From positions 45,773-109,772 of the forward strand of contig CAZFPK010000006.1 in NCBI GenBank assembly GCA_964521025.1: a stretch of DNA of 64,000 bases. Reading direction: 5' to 3'. The notes under the pieces were generated by a model, which saw only the letters and a list, made by a program, of their open reading frames with translations, did not search any database and was not told the origin of the DNA. The position numbers and the translations under genes are program-made. The DNA comes from DRTC01 sp964521025. Lineage in GTDB: Bacteria > Cloacimonadota > Cloacimonadia > Cloacimonadales > TCS61. Within the stretch, counting starts at the first letter, position 1. Each line of letters begins with the position of its first letter. Below, piece after piece: positions 35,877 to 43,886 of the stretch.

Positions 35877-36347
35877 ATGAAATTAAAAACCCGGAAAGAA
35901 ATATCAAAAATAGTTTCAGAACTGAAAAACTCCGGAAAAAAAATCATCTTTACCAACGGTTGTTTTGACATAATTCATGCCGGACATGTCCAATATTTGG
36001 AAGAAGCAAAAGAACTTGGAGACATTCTTATCATCGGATTGAACAGCGACAATTCCGTTCAAAGATTAAAAGGAAAAGGTCGTCCGATCAATAATGAAAC
36101 CGACCGAGCGATTGTTTTATCAGGATTTTATATCATTGATTATGTTGTTATTTTTGAAGAAGATACACCTTACGATCTCATAAAATTGATCAAGCCGGAT
36201 GTTCTCGTTAAAGGCGGTGATTGGAAAGTTCGGGATATTGTTGGTTCGGATATAGTTCTAAAAAACGGTGGAGAAGTTAGAAGCCTGTCCTTCCTGGAAG
36301 GTTATTCTACGACAAAATTAATCGAGCAAGGAGCAGAGAAAAATTGA
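35877..36347 (+). CDS. rfaE2: D-glycero-beta-D-manno-heptose 1-phosphate adenylyltransferase
   Basis: 156 residues from the ATG at 35877, chosen because AGGA lies 6 bases upstream and the earlier in-frame ATG lies inside a dispersed repeat. Nucleotidyltransferase fold with TNGCFDIIHAGHVQYL (the HxGH motif), VQRLKGKGRPINNETDRA and the late LEGYSTTKLIE. It activates heptose for LPS inner core; the kinase half (RfaE1) is not fused and is not in this window. Confidence 0.95.
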   Translation: MKLKTRKEISKIVSELKNSGKKIIFTNGCFDIIHAGHVQYLEEAKELGDILIIGLNSDNSVQRLKGKGRPINNETDRAIVLSGFYIIDYVVIFEEDTPYDLIKLIKPDVLVKGGDWKVRDIVGSDIVLKNGGEVRSLSFLEGYSTTKLIEQGAEKN

Positions 36348-36350
36348 TTT

Positions 36351-36773
36351 ATGGAAGTTCAAGAAGATATTGCCGTCGTAAAAGAAATTAATGATCATAT
36401 TGCGACAATTCAGATCAAAAAAACCGACAGTTGCAAATCATGTTCCTTAAAAGGTGTTTGCGGACCGGCGTCAAAACCGGTGGAACATCAAACAAAAACT
36501 GATTTGGAGTTGAAAACAGGCGATCTCGTAAAGGTTTACATTTCACCCGGAGTAAAATTATTATCATCTTTTGTTGTCTTTATCTTCCCCATTTTTGTTA
36601 TGATCATTTTTTATTTTCTGGGAAAAATTTTGATAAAATCAGAAAATCCGGCTATTTTACTTTCGATTTTCGGTTTGCTTATTAGCGGGATATTCATTTA
36701 TTTCATAGATAAAAAATATGCGAAAAAAATTCATTTTGAAATTGTTGAAAAGGTTATAAACAGCGAACAATGA
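36351..36773 (+). CDS. rseC: RseC/MucC-like SoxR-reducing family protein
   Basis: 140 residues, starting 3 bases after the previous stop. N-terminal soluble part with four Cys (CKSCSLKGVCG plus an earlier context), then two membrane segments (about 60-85 and 97-117). This fits the RseC family, which in proteobacteria acts with the Rnf/Rsx complex or on RseB. No sigma-E, RseA or Rnf genes are in this window, so its role here is open. Confidence 0.85.
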   Translation: MEVQEDIAVVKEINDHIATIQIKKTDSCKSCSLKGVCGPASKPVEHQTKTDLELKTGDLVKVYISPGVKLLSSFVVFIFPIFVMIIFYFLGKILIKSENPAILLSIFGLLISGIFIYFIDKKYAKKIHFEIVEKVINSEQ

Positions 36774-36960
36774 CGAACAAATACGAACAAAAAAATGGTT
36801 TATGTTCGCGTTTGTTCCGACTTTCCAAAGCTTCCCCCAAAGAAATTCTCCCTGCTGAGATTCGGAAAGTTCAAGGCTGATCAAACCTTCCGAATCTTAT
36901 AAAAGAAGGAATGGAAGAAAGCTTCGGAAGGTATTCCGCTATTGATTTTTTAGAGGTATT
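36774..36960. other. Spacer with TTCGGAAGG-type hairpins
   Basis: 187 bp without a gene. ACCTTCCGAA...TTCGGAAGGT (about 36883-36934) and a TTCCGACTTTCC...GGAAAGTT pair form hairpins related to those in 35808-35840 and 43635-43886. Confidence 0.5.
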
Positions 36961-37317
36961 ATGAAAATACATTTACATGAAATGGTTTTTTACGGTCATC
37001 ATGGTGTTCACCCGGAAGAAAGAAAACTCGGTCAGAGATTCATCGTTAATTTTACTTTTGAAACTGCTCCTAAGCACGACCGGAAAATCGAGCACATCGA
37101 TGATACGATCGATTATACAAAAGTTTTTTCAATTATTAAGAATATCCTGGAGAACAAGGAATTCCTGCTTTTAGAAAACTGTGCTGATATGATCCTGACG
37201 AATATAATGAGATCTTTTCCAAAGATAATTCACGCTGTAGTAAAAATCAAAAAACCCTCGGTTCCGATCAAAGGTTCTCTCGGTTCTGTGGAAGTTGAAA
37301 TGGAACGAAAGCAGTAG
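36961..37317 (+). CDS. folB: Dihydroneopterin aldolase
   Basis: 118 residues, normal length. N-terminal MVFYGHHGVHPEERKLGQRF is the family signature, with later ENCADMILTNIM and VKIKKPSVPIKGSLGSVEVEM. It produces 6-hydroxymethyl-dihydropterin for folate synthesis. Directly followed by folK, 18 bp away. Confidence 0.96.
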   Translation: MKIHLHEMVFYGHHGVHPEERKLGQRFIVNFTFETAPKHDRKIEHIDDTIDYTKVFSIIKNILENKEFLLLENCADMILTNIMRSFPKIIHAVVKIKKPSVPIKGSLGSVEVEMERKQ

Positions 37318-37335
37318 CTGAGAAGGAAACAGAAA

Positions 37336-37815
37336 ATGGAAAAAAGAGAAAGAAATATTTGTTATCTTAGTCTTGGGTCGAACTTGGGAGACAGAAAGGA
37401 AAATATCGATACAGCAATTTCCCTGCTGAAAGAAAATAGCAATATTAAAGTTAGTAAAATCAGTTCTATTATTGAAACAAAACCATGGGGCAAAATCGAT
37501 CAACCGGATTTCTTGAATTGCGTGTTGGAAATCGAAACAGAACTTGATCCACAAAAATTGTTGAAAACCTGTTTTATCATCGAAACTATATGCGGTAGAT
37601 TCCGGAATGAAAAATGGGAACCCAGACCGATCGATATTGATATTTTATTTTTTGGAAAAGAAGTGATCGAAGTTGAAAATTTAATCGTACCTCATCCACT
37701 GCTGCATAAAAGAGAGTTTGTGTTGCATTCATTAAACGAAATCTGTCCTGAAATGGTTCACCCGATCTTTAATAAGAAAATCAAGGATATTTACTTGGAA
37801 AAGAAAGTGGTCTAA
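37336..37815 (+). CDS. folK: HPPK (6-hydroxymethyl-7,8-dihydropterin pyrophosphokinase)
   Basis: 159 residues. SLGSNLGDRKENI, ETKPWGKIDQPDFLNCV, RNEKWEPRPIDIDILFFG (the RPxDxDI signature) and VPHPLLHKREFVLHSL. It pyrophosphorylates the FolB product. Only these two folate genes are here. Confidence 0.97.
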   Translation: MEKRERNICYLSLGSNLGDRKENIDTAISLLKENSNIKVSKISSIIETKPWGKIDQPDFLNCVLEIETELDPQKLLKTCFIIETICGRFRNEKWEPRPIDIDILFFGKEVIEVENLIVPHPLLHKREFVLHSLNEICPEMVHPIFNKKIKDIYLEKKVV

Positions 37816-37816
37816 A

Positions 37817-37940
37817 TGTCATTCCGAAGTGTCTGCCTGCTTTTCTTATGAGGAATCTCCAACTTCAAATTGTGAAAAAATAAAGTATCAAGTATGAGAT
37901 TCTTTTGAAAAAAATCTCCATAAGAAAACTCAGAATGACA
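37817..37940. repeat. TIR element, copy C
   Basis: Begins TGTCATTCCGAAG (37817-37829), ends ACTCAGAATGACA (37928-37940), with GAGGAATCTCC / GAGATT-type internal complement. Lies directly after the folK stop and before the GlmU-like gene. Confidence 0.8.
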
Positions 37941-37965
37941 AAGTAAACAAAATTTTGGAGAGTAA

Positions 37966-38706
37966 ATGAAAAAATTAGCAACTATCATCCTGGCAGCTGG
38001 TCAGGGAACACGCATGAAATCCGATCTTCCGAAAGTTATTTTTAAATTAGCAGGAAAACCGATGATAAATCGCGTTGTGGAGACTGCTCAACAAATTGAA
38101 AGCGACTTGATCGTGGTAGTTGTCGGACATAAAAAAGAAAAAGTGATCGAGGTTGTTCCAAAAAATGAAAAGATCAAATTCGTCGAGCAGAAAAATCAGA
38201 ACGGAACCGGTCATGCGGTAATGGTTACGGAAGAAGTTTTCCGGGATTTCGATGGAGATGTTTTTATTCTTTGCGGCGATGTTCCGCTTTTAAGATACGA
38301 AACCCTGGAGAAAATGATCAAACAACATCATAAGCAAAAAGCAGCATGCACCGTTCTCACAGCAATTATGGATGAAACTCTCAGATACGGAAGAATCGTT
38401 AGAAATAAAAACGGAAATGTGCAAAAAATCATAGAGCACAAAGATGCGTCAGAAGAAGAAAAAAAGATCAAAGAGATCAATACTGCGATTTATTGTTTCG
38501 ATGCCCAAAGCATGTTTTCCGCTCTGAATAAGATCGATAACAATAACAGCCAAAATGAATATTATCTGACCGATACATTAGAAATCCTTAACAAGGAAAA
38601 TAAAGTTGTTACATCCGTTATTTTGGAAGATATGGTCGAAGCATCAGGAGTGAATTCCAAAGAACAATTGGCAAATTTGGAACAGGAGTTTTATCGGAGA
38701 CAGTGA
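37966..38706 (+). CDS. Single-domain GlmU-like nucleotidyltransferase
   Basis: 246 residues. It matches only the N-terminal uridylyltransferase half of GlmU: ILAAGQGTRMKSDLPKV, FVEQKNQNGTGHAVM, VFILCGDVPLL, RYGRIVRN, IIEHKDA and YLTDTLEIL. The left-handed beta-helix acetyltransferase half (about 200 residues in GlmU) is absent. It therefore likely makes UDP-GlcNAc from GlcNAc-1-P, and the acetylation step must be done elsewhere, unless the substrate differs. The final residues (EFYRRQ) are followed by spacer, with no continuation in another frame seen. Confidence 0.88.
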   Translation: MKKLATIILAAGQGTRMKSDLPKVIFKLAGKPMINRVVETAQQIESDLIVVVVGHKKEKVIEVVPKNEKIKFVEQKNQNGTGHAVMVTEEVFRDFDGDVFILCGDVPLLRYETLEKMIKQHHKQKAACTVLTAIMDETLRYGRIVRNKNGNVQKIIEHKDASEEEKKIKEINTAIYCFDAQSMFSALNKIDNNNSQNEYYLTDTLEILNKENKVVTSVILEDMVEASGVNSKEQLANLEQEFYRRQ

Positions 38707-38883
38707 TTTGATCTCCTTTACGAAGTTTCTTATATGGAATTTCTTCGTGCTAAAATTCGGAAAATTCAAACCAGTTGAAAACTCCGAACTTGATTGGAAA
38801 AATCAGGTTTTTGAAAAATTCCGGAAAATTTCATAAGCAGTATCCGATTTTGACAGATTTTTTAAGAATAGAAAAGAGGACAA
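38707..38883. other. Spacer with imperfect hairpins
   Basis: 177 bp without a gene; ATTCGGAAAATTC and CCGGAAAATTTC-type strings and AACCAGTTGAAAAC recall the repeats near 43635 and 49313. An AGAGGA site precedes the HIT gene. Confidence 0.4.
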
Positions 38884-39381
38884 ATGAATAAAATTTTATA
38901 TTCTCCCTGGCGTTTAAAATACATTTTATCCAAAAAAACAACGGAATGTATTTTCTGTATCAGACCATCCGCAGAAAATGATGAGAAACATTTTATCCTT
39001 TATCGCAGTAAATTCAGTTTCGTTATTCTGAATATGTTTCCTTACAATAACGGTCATTTGATGGTTGTTCCCTTTAAGCATGTCTCTGATCTAAGCGATC
39101 TGACCAAGGAGGAATTACATGATCTTTTTGAAACCGTGCAGTTGTGCGAGAAAGTGATAAAGGAAAATTATCATCCTGATGGGATCAATGTCGGAATGAA
39201 TCTGGGTAAAGCAGCCGGGGCAGGAATCGACGAGCATCTGCATGTTCATCTTGTTCCAAGATGGACGGGAGACACCAATTTTATGACGGTTACCGGAAAC
39301 ACGAGAGTTATTCCCGAATCCTTTGAAACAGCATATCAGCAGTTAAAAGAACAATTTGACAGTGAGAAGGTCAAAAAATAA
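38884..39381 (+). CDS. HIT-family hydrolase/phosphorylase
   Basis: 165 residues. The N-terminal CxxC (C22, C25) is a zinc-site feature of one HIT branch. Central MFPYNNGHLMVVPFKHV and the histidine triad HLHVHLVPRW are clear. Its activity would be hydrolysis or phosphorolysis of dinucleoside polyphosphates or related nucleotidyl substrates. It starts an apparent operon with the next three genes. Confidence 0.93.
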   Translation: MNKILYSPWRLKYILSKKTTECIFCIRPSAENDEKHFILYRSKFSFVILNMFPYNNGHLMVVPFKHVSDLSDLTKEELHDLFETVQLCEKVIKENYHPDGINVGMNLGKAAGAGIDEHLHVHLVPRWTGDTNFMTVTGNTRVIPESFETAYQQLKEQFDSEKVKK

Positions 39382-39382
39382 T

Positions 39383-39805
39383 TTGTCCCGCAATAAAAAG
39401 AGCAGGTTAACGCTATTAATAATCGTATTTTTAGCGATATTAATTTTCTTTTTATACCTTGTCCTGACAGATGTGGAAATTGAAAAAAAACCTGAAAAAA
39501 GTTTTACAGGTTCTATTAAAGTTTCGTTATTGAATGGTTGCGGATATCCGGGAATTGCCAAAGAAGTTAAGGAAATTCTACTAAACAAAAAAGAACAAAA
39601 TCTGGATATTATTTTTTGGAAAAATGTTGAAGGAAATATGTTCATTTATCAGAAAACGATCATTGTCGTGAAACATAAGAATGAAAATAAATTATCATAC
39701 TTAAAGCAATTAACAGGCATAAAACGAAGGATTTATGCACTCGATGACAATGCTATCGAAGAATTTCAGATAATCCTCGGAAATGATTATCAAAAATATT
39801 TTTAA
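39383..39805 (+). CDS. Membrane-anchored LytR_C-domain protein
   Basis: 140 residues from TTG at 39383, preferred because GAGAAGG lies 12 bases upstream and the HIT stop ends at 39381; an in-frame TTG at 39356 or GTG at 39362 is possible. One membrane segment (LLIIVFLAILIFFLYLVL), then a LytR_C-type domain beginning IKVSLLNGCGYPGIAKEVKEIL. The domain usually ends LytR-CpsA-Psr enzymes of the cell wall; here it stands alone. Function unknown. Confidence 0.75.
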   Translation: MSRNKKSRLTLLIIVFLAILIFFLYLVLTDVEIEKKPEKSFTGSIKVSLLNGCGYPGIAKEVKEILLNKKEQNLDIIFWKNVEGNMFIYQKTIIVVKHKNENKLSYLKQLTGIKRRIYALDDNAIEEFQIILGNDYQKYF

Positions 39806-39832
39806 TAAATATTCTACTCGAAACAGGAGATC

Positions 39833-40204
39833 ATGACATTTTCCCAAAAAGAAATCTTAGCAAAAATAATCGACTGGGCAGCATCAAAAAAAGCGCAAGA
39901 TATCAAGACTTATGATGTGAAAGAGATTTCTGATTATACTGATTTTATAATCATTTGTCATGGAACTGCCGAACTTCATAATAAAGCCATTGCTGATGAG
40001 ATAATGCAGAAGGCAAAAGCCGCAGAAATTCATCTTTTTGCAGTTGAAGGTCTGGCTAACGGAAGCTGGATCCTGCTGGATTTTATCGATATCATCATGC
40101 ATATCTTTAATGAAGAAACCAGGAATTATTATAAACTCGAAGATTTATGGAATATTAGATCAAAAACCATACAGGAAAATAAGAATAATAATGACAAAGA
40201 CTAA
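39833..40204 (+). CDS. rsfS: Ribosome silencing factor RsfS
   Basis: 123 residues, normal length. KAQDIKTYDVKEISDYTDFIIICHGT and GSWILLDFIDIIMHIFNEETRNYYKLEDLW are family-typical. It blocks subunit joining by binding uL14. AGGAGATC precedes the ATG by a few bases. The stop overlaps the argS start by 14 bp. Confidence 0.96.
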   Translation: MTFSQKEILAKIIDWAASKKAQDIKTYDVKEISDYTDFIIICHGTAELHNKAIADEIMQKAKAAEIHLFAVEGLANGSWILLDFIDIIMHIFNEETRNYYKLEDLWNIRSKTIQENKNNNDKD

Positions 40205-41843
40205 AATACATAATGATATGATCAGGTGTTTGAAAAAACTGAAGATCAAATTCAAAGATAATTTTACGATCGAAGTTCCGCATAATCCCGAACATGGTGA
40301 TTTCTCAACAAATGTTGCTCTTGTCAATGCCAAAAGAAACAGGAGAAAACCGCTATTTTTAGCCGATAAAATAGCAGAACATTTTTCTAAACTTCGAGAT
40401 TACAAAGCTGTGGATGTTGCCGGTCCGGGTTTTATCAATTTCAAGATGGCAAATAGTTACTATCATCATAAATTACTCGATATTTCCAAAACAAAAAAAT
40501 ACGGAACTTCAAAGTACGGTAAAGGCAAAAAAGTTTTATTGGAATTTGTAAGTGCAAATCCAACCGGACCTTTAAATGTTGTTAGTGCCAGAGCAGCTGC
40601 TTATGGAGATTCTCTCTATCGAATTCTAAATTATGTGGGATTCAAAGCTTTTCGCGAGTATTATGTCAATGATGCGGGAAACCAGGTCGATATCCTTGCA
40701 GAATCGGTAGAAATCCGTTATCGCGAATTGTATGGAGAAAAAATCGATGAATTCCCACCGGAAGCATATCATGGTGAATATATAAAAGATCTGGCTTTGA
40801 AATTAAGTTTGATCGATTCCACGAAATTATTCCATATCACCGAAATAGATCGTCTGGAAAGGATGAAGAATTTTGCTTTGGAAGAACTTCACAAGGAACA
40901 TGTGGAAAGTTTGAAACGGTTTGGTGTTGAATTTGAGAATTGGATGTCTGAAAAAAAACTCAGGAAAGAAGGTGCCATCGAAGAAGTACTCAGTTACTTG
41001 ACTGAAGCTCATTGTACCTATGAAAAAGACGAAGCTATCTGGTTCTCTTCAAGTGAATATGGTGATGATAAAGATCGTGTTCTTATGAAAGCCGACGGAC
41101 ATACAACTTATCTCGTTCCTGATATCGCTTATCACTTAACCAAATATCATCGAGGTTTTGATTTGATCATCGATGTTCTCGGACCTGATCATCATGGACA
41201 TGTTTCCAAACTGAAAGCAGCAATTATTGCCCTAAAACTGGATATCGACAAACTGGAAGTCGTTTACCTGCAGCACATAAATCTGATCCATGAAGGAGAG
41301 ATCGTAAAAATGTCCAAAAGAGCAGGCAAGATCGTATCGATGGATGACCTGATCGATGAAGTCGGCAAAGATGCTGCCCGTTATTTTTTTATTGATCGAA
41401 AACCTAACGCCCATATAAATTTCGACCTGGAATTAGCCAAGAAAAAATCCAGTGAAAATCCGGTTTATTATTGTCAATATGCTCATGCCAGGATACACAG
41501 CATCCTGAAAAAAGCAAAAAGAGAAAAATTATACATGAAAGATTTTAATAAAAAATTTTTGAGAAGACTTAATAAAGAAAGCGAACTTAATATTATTAAA
41601 AAATTACTGGTATTCCCGGAGGTTTTGATTACTATCGCCGACAGCAGAGAACCTCACAGATTGGCAAATTATGTTCATGAACTTGCAGGAATGTTCCATA
41701 AATATTATAATAGTGGTTATCAAATCGTAAATAAGGATCGTCCCGAACTCAGCTTGAGCAGACTTTTTTTGATAATCGTGATTAAAAATGTGATTGGAAT
41801 CGCTCTACATTTAATGGGAATTTCCGCTCCCAAAAAAATGTAA
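40191..41843 (+). CDS. argS: Arginyl-tRNA synthetase
   Basis: 550 residues from the ATG at 40191. Domain order is the ArgRS N-terminal domain (about 1-80), the class I core beginning VLLEFVSANPTGPLN, the editing-free Rossmann halves, KMSKR (in VKMSKRAGKIV) and the DALR anticodon-binding domain (about 430-550). The HIGH motif is replaced: where many ArgRS read PLHxGHxR this reads PLNVVSAR. KMSKS is only partly degenerate. The start overlaps rsfS by 14 bp, so translation is coupled. It attaches arginine to tRNA-Arg. Confidence 0.96.
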   Translation: MTKTKIHNDMIRCLKKLKIKFKDNFTIEVPHNPEHGDFSTNVALVNAKRNRRKPLFLADKIAEHFSKLRDYKAVDVAGPGFINFKMANSYYHHKLLDISKTKKYGTSKYGKGKKVLLEFVSANPTGPLNVVSARAAAYGDSLYRILNYVGFKAFREYYVNDAGNQVDILAESVEIRYRELYGEKIDEFPPEAYHGEYIKDLALKLSLIDSTKLFHITEIDRLERMKNFALEELHKEHVESLKRFGVEFENWMSEKKLRKEGAIEEVLSYLTEAHCTYEKDEAIWFSSSEYGDDKDRVLMKADGHTTYLVPDIAYHLTKYHRGFDLIIDVLGPDHHGHVSKLKAAIIALKLDIDKLEVVYLQHINLIHEGEIVKMSKRAGKIVSMDDLIDEVGKDAARYFFIDRKPNAHINFDLELAKKKSSENPVYYCQYAHARIHSILKKAKREKLYMKDFNKKFLRRLNKESELNIIKKLLVFPEVLITIADSREPHRLANYVHELAGMFHKYYNSGYQIVNKDRPELSLSRLFLIIVIKNVIGIALHLMGISAPKKM

Positions 41844-41992
41844 ATTTTTCTGTAACAAAAGATAATACAACCGTTATTTTATAAAAGATTTTAATACTTA
41901 AGTAATTCGACTCGTGAATAAAAAAAGAGTTGAAATAATTTTATATAAAATTTTTAGTCGTTATTCATTTAACGGTTTAGAAATAAACAAAA

Positions 41993-42493
41993 ATGAAAAA
42001 GATTCTTATATTATCCGATACTCATAAAAATCAAACTCTTTTGAGAAAAGCATTCTCGAATGAAAATGAAATATCTTATATTTTTCATCTTGGAGACGAT
42101 TATGAAGACCTCGATGGGAATCCAGATATTATCGAAGGTAAAGAGATTTTCAAAGTTCCGGGTATATTCCATAAAGGTTATTTAAATGGAACCTTGCCAT
42201 TTACTCTAAAAGTTAAAATTAAAGGTTGGAGTTTTTTACTCGTTCATGCTTTTGAAGACTTGAAAAGAACACAAGAAAGAGCACAATTCATTTTGTTTGG
42301 ACATACTCATATCCAACATTTTCATAAAGATGGAAATACTTATTACCTTAATCCCGGACATTTGAAAAGAGGTTTTGATAAAGGAAGACCGGCTTCCTAT
42401 TTGATTATTGAACTGGAAGAAAACAAGATGAAACTTTTTTTCAAATCGGTTTCAGGAGAGATTCTTCAAACTGAAGAAATTAAGAAGATTTAG
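41993..42493 (+). CDS. YfcE/MJ0936-like metallophosphoesterase
   Basis: 166 residues. Metal-binding motifs LSDTHKN, HLGDDYEDL, VHAFED and FGHTHIQ are present. The usual GN(C/H)D motif is missing: the corresponding stretch reads VPGIFHKGY. This Asn normally bridges phosphate and metal, so activity might be altered. Stands alone after argS. Substrate unknown. Confidence 0.85.
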   Translation: MKKILILSDTHKNQTLLRKAFSNENEISYIFHLGDDYEDLDGNPDIIEGKEIFKVPGIFHKGYLNGTLPFTLKVKIKGWSFLLVHAFEDLKRTQERAQFILFGHTHIQHFHKDGNTYYLNPGHLKRGFDKGRPASYLIIELEENKMKLFFKSVSGEILQTEEIKKI

Positions 42494-42501
42494 ATTTATT
42501 C

Positions 42502-42622
42502 TGTCATTCCGAGGATTCTTTCTACAATATCAACGAGGAATCAATAACTAAAGCAAGTTCGAGAATTTTATTCTGCTGATTATTCGGGAGAAAAGCATCC
42601 GGCAGTACCGGACAGAATGACA
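42502..42622. repeat. TIR element, copy D
   Basis: Begins TGTCATTCCGAGGATTC and ends ACAGAATGACA (42612-42622). It lies between the phosphoesterase and moxR, just upstream of the operon. Confidence 0.8.
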
Positions 42623-42647
42623 TGAATCAAAATTCATTGGAGGATTT

Positions 42648-43634
42648 ATGAACATAGAAGAAATCAATAAAAAGGTCATTGAAAAAAGTCAAATAATCGA
42701 TAAGATCTTGGCAGAAGTCGAAAAGGTGATCGTGGGTCAGAAATATATGATTCGCAGAATGCTGATCGGACTGCTTTCCGATGGGCATATTTTACTGGAA
42801 GGAGTTCCCGGTTTGGCGAAAACTCTTGCTGTGAACACGGTTGCCAATACGATCGATGCGACTTTCAGGAGAATCCAATTTACTCCTGACTTGCTTCCTG
42901 CTGATTTAGTCGGAACATTGATTTATAACCAGAAAACAACGGAGTTTGTTCCAAAAAAAGGTCCGATCTTTGCGAATTTCATTCTGGCTGATGAGATCAA
43001 TCGGGCTCCTGCAAAAGTGCAATCTGCTCTTCTGGAATCGATGCAGGAAAGACAGGTTACGATCAGTGACGCAACTTATCCGCTGCCAAAACCATTCCTC
43101 GTGATGGCAACACAAAATCCGATCGAGCAGGAAGGAACTTTTCCGCTACCGGAAGCACAGGTTGACCGTTTTATGCTGAAATTATTGATCGATTATCCAA
43201 CTCGCGAAGAAGAAAACCTGATCATGGAGAAAATGGTGCGTGCTGAAAAAATTCCTGTTGATGCAGTTGTTTCACCGGAAGAAATCATGGAATTACGAAG
43301 TCTTGTCAAAGATATTTATATGGAAACAAAAGTTAAGGACTACATTCTCGATCTTGTCTTTGCCACCAGAGAACCGAAGAATTTCAAAAACCTGGAAGAC
43401 CTTTCCAACCTGATCGATTATGGTGCATCACCCAGAGCATCGATCTTCCTTGCTCAAGCAGCGAAAGCACACGCATTTCTCGAACATCGCGGATATGTCA
43501 CTCCCGATGATATCAAAGCGATCGGAAAAGATATTCTACGACATCGTATTATTCTGACTTATGAAGCTGAAGCGGAACAGATAACACAAGAAGATATTGT
43601 TAATCGTCTTTTTGATGAGATTGAAGTCCCGTAA
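42648..43634 (+). CDS. moxR: MoxR-family AAA+ ATPase
   Basis: 328 residues. Walker A LLEGVPGLAKT (about 51-61), Walker B ILADEINRAP, sensor-like MATQNPIEQEGTFPLPEAQ and DRFMLKL. C-terminal lid domain about 225-328. MoxR ATPases act with VWA-domain proteins, probably as chaperones that fold or insert metal in partners; the partners here are the DUF58, BatA and BatB proteins downstream. GGAGG lies 5-7 bases before the ATG. Head of the Bat operon. Confidence 0.96.
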   Translation: MNIEEINKKVIEKSQIIDKILAEVEKVIVGQKYMIRRMLIGLLSDGHILLEGVPGLAKTLAVNTVANTIDATFRRIQFTPDLLPADLVGTLIYNQKTTEFVPKKGPIFANFILADEINRAPAKVQSALLESMQERQVTISDATYPLPKPFLVMATQNPIEQEGTFPLPEAQVDRFMLKLLIDYPTREEENLIMEKMVRAEKIPVDAVVSPEEIMELRSLVKDIYMETKVKDYILDLVFATREPKNFKNLEDLSNLIDYGASPRASIFLAQAAKAHAFLEHRGYVTPDDIKAIGKDILRHRIILTYEAEAEQITQEDIVNRLFDEIEVP

Positions 43635-43886
43635 TCTTGTTAGAGAAGCAAGAAGAAGCCAAGATTTTGGAAGTATTGAGGTAAATTCGATGAAAGAATT
43701 CTCAATACTTCATGAGTGCAAAAACATCGGAATGTGCTCAGCTTTCGCAAAGAAAGATGAAAGCTCTTCCGATTGTTTGTCAAAACCGAGTATCAACATT
43801 CCGAAGTTTTTCAAACATTCGGAAGTTGATGATTCATTCGCGCAAATTAACGGTTTATATTCGTGAAATTCATGGATAAAAAGTAA
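43635..43886. repeat. Hairpin-rich gap between moxR and the DUF58 gene
   Basis: 252 bp without a supported gene. GAAGTATTGAG (43669-43679) pairs with CTCAATACTTC (43701-43711). The 33-bp unit at 43795-43827 is the exact inverse of 35808-35840. An open frame of 89 codons (43597-43866) overlaps the moxR end and these hairpins and is judged spurious. Confidence 0.7.

Noticed and set aside
40038..40190. Longer N-terminus of ArgRS
   Set aside because: It would overlap rsfS for 50 codons; the encoded residues are the shadow of rsfS and unlike ArgRS. ATG 40191 gives the normal N-terminal domain.
43597..43866. An 89-codon open frame between moxR and the DUF58 gene
   Set aside because: It overlaps the moxR 3' end, contains two hairpin repeats including the 33-bp unit, and has no ribosome-binding site or recognisable protein pattern.
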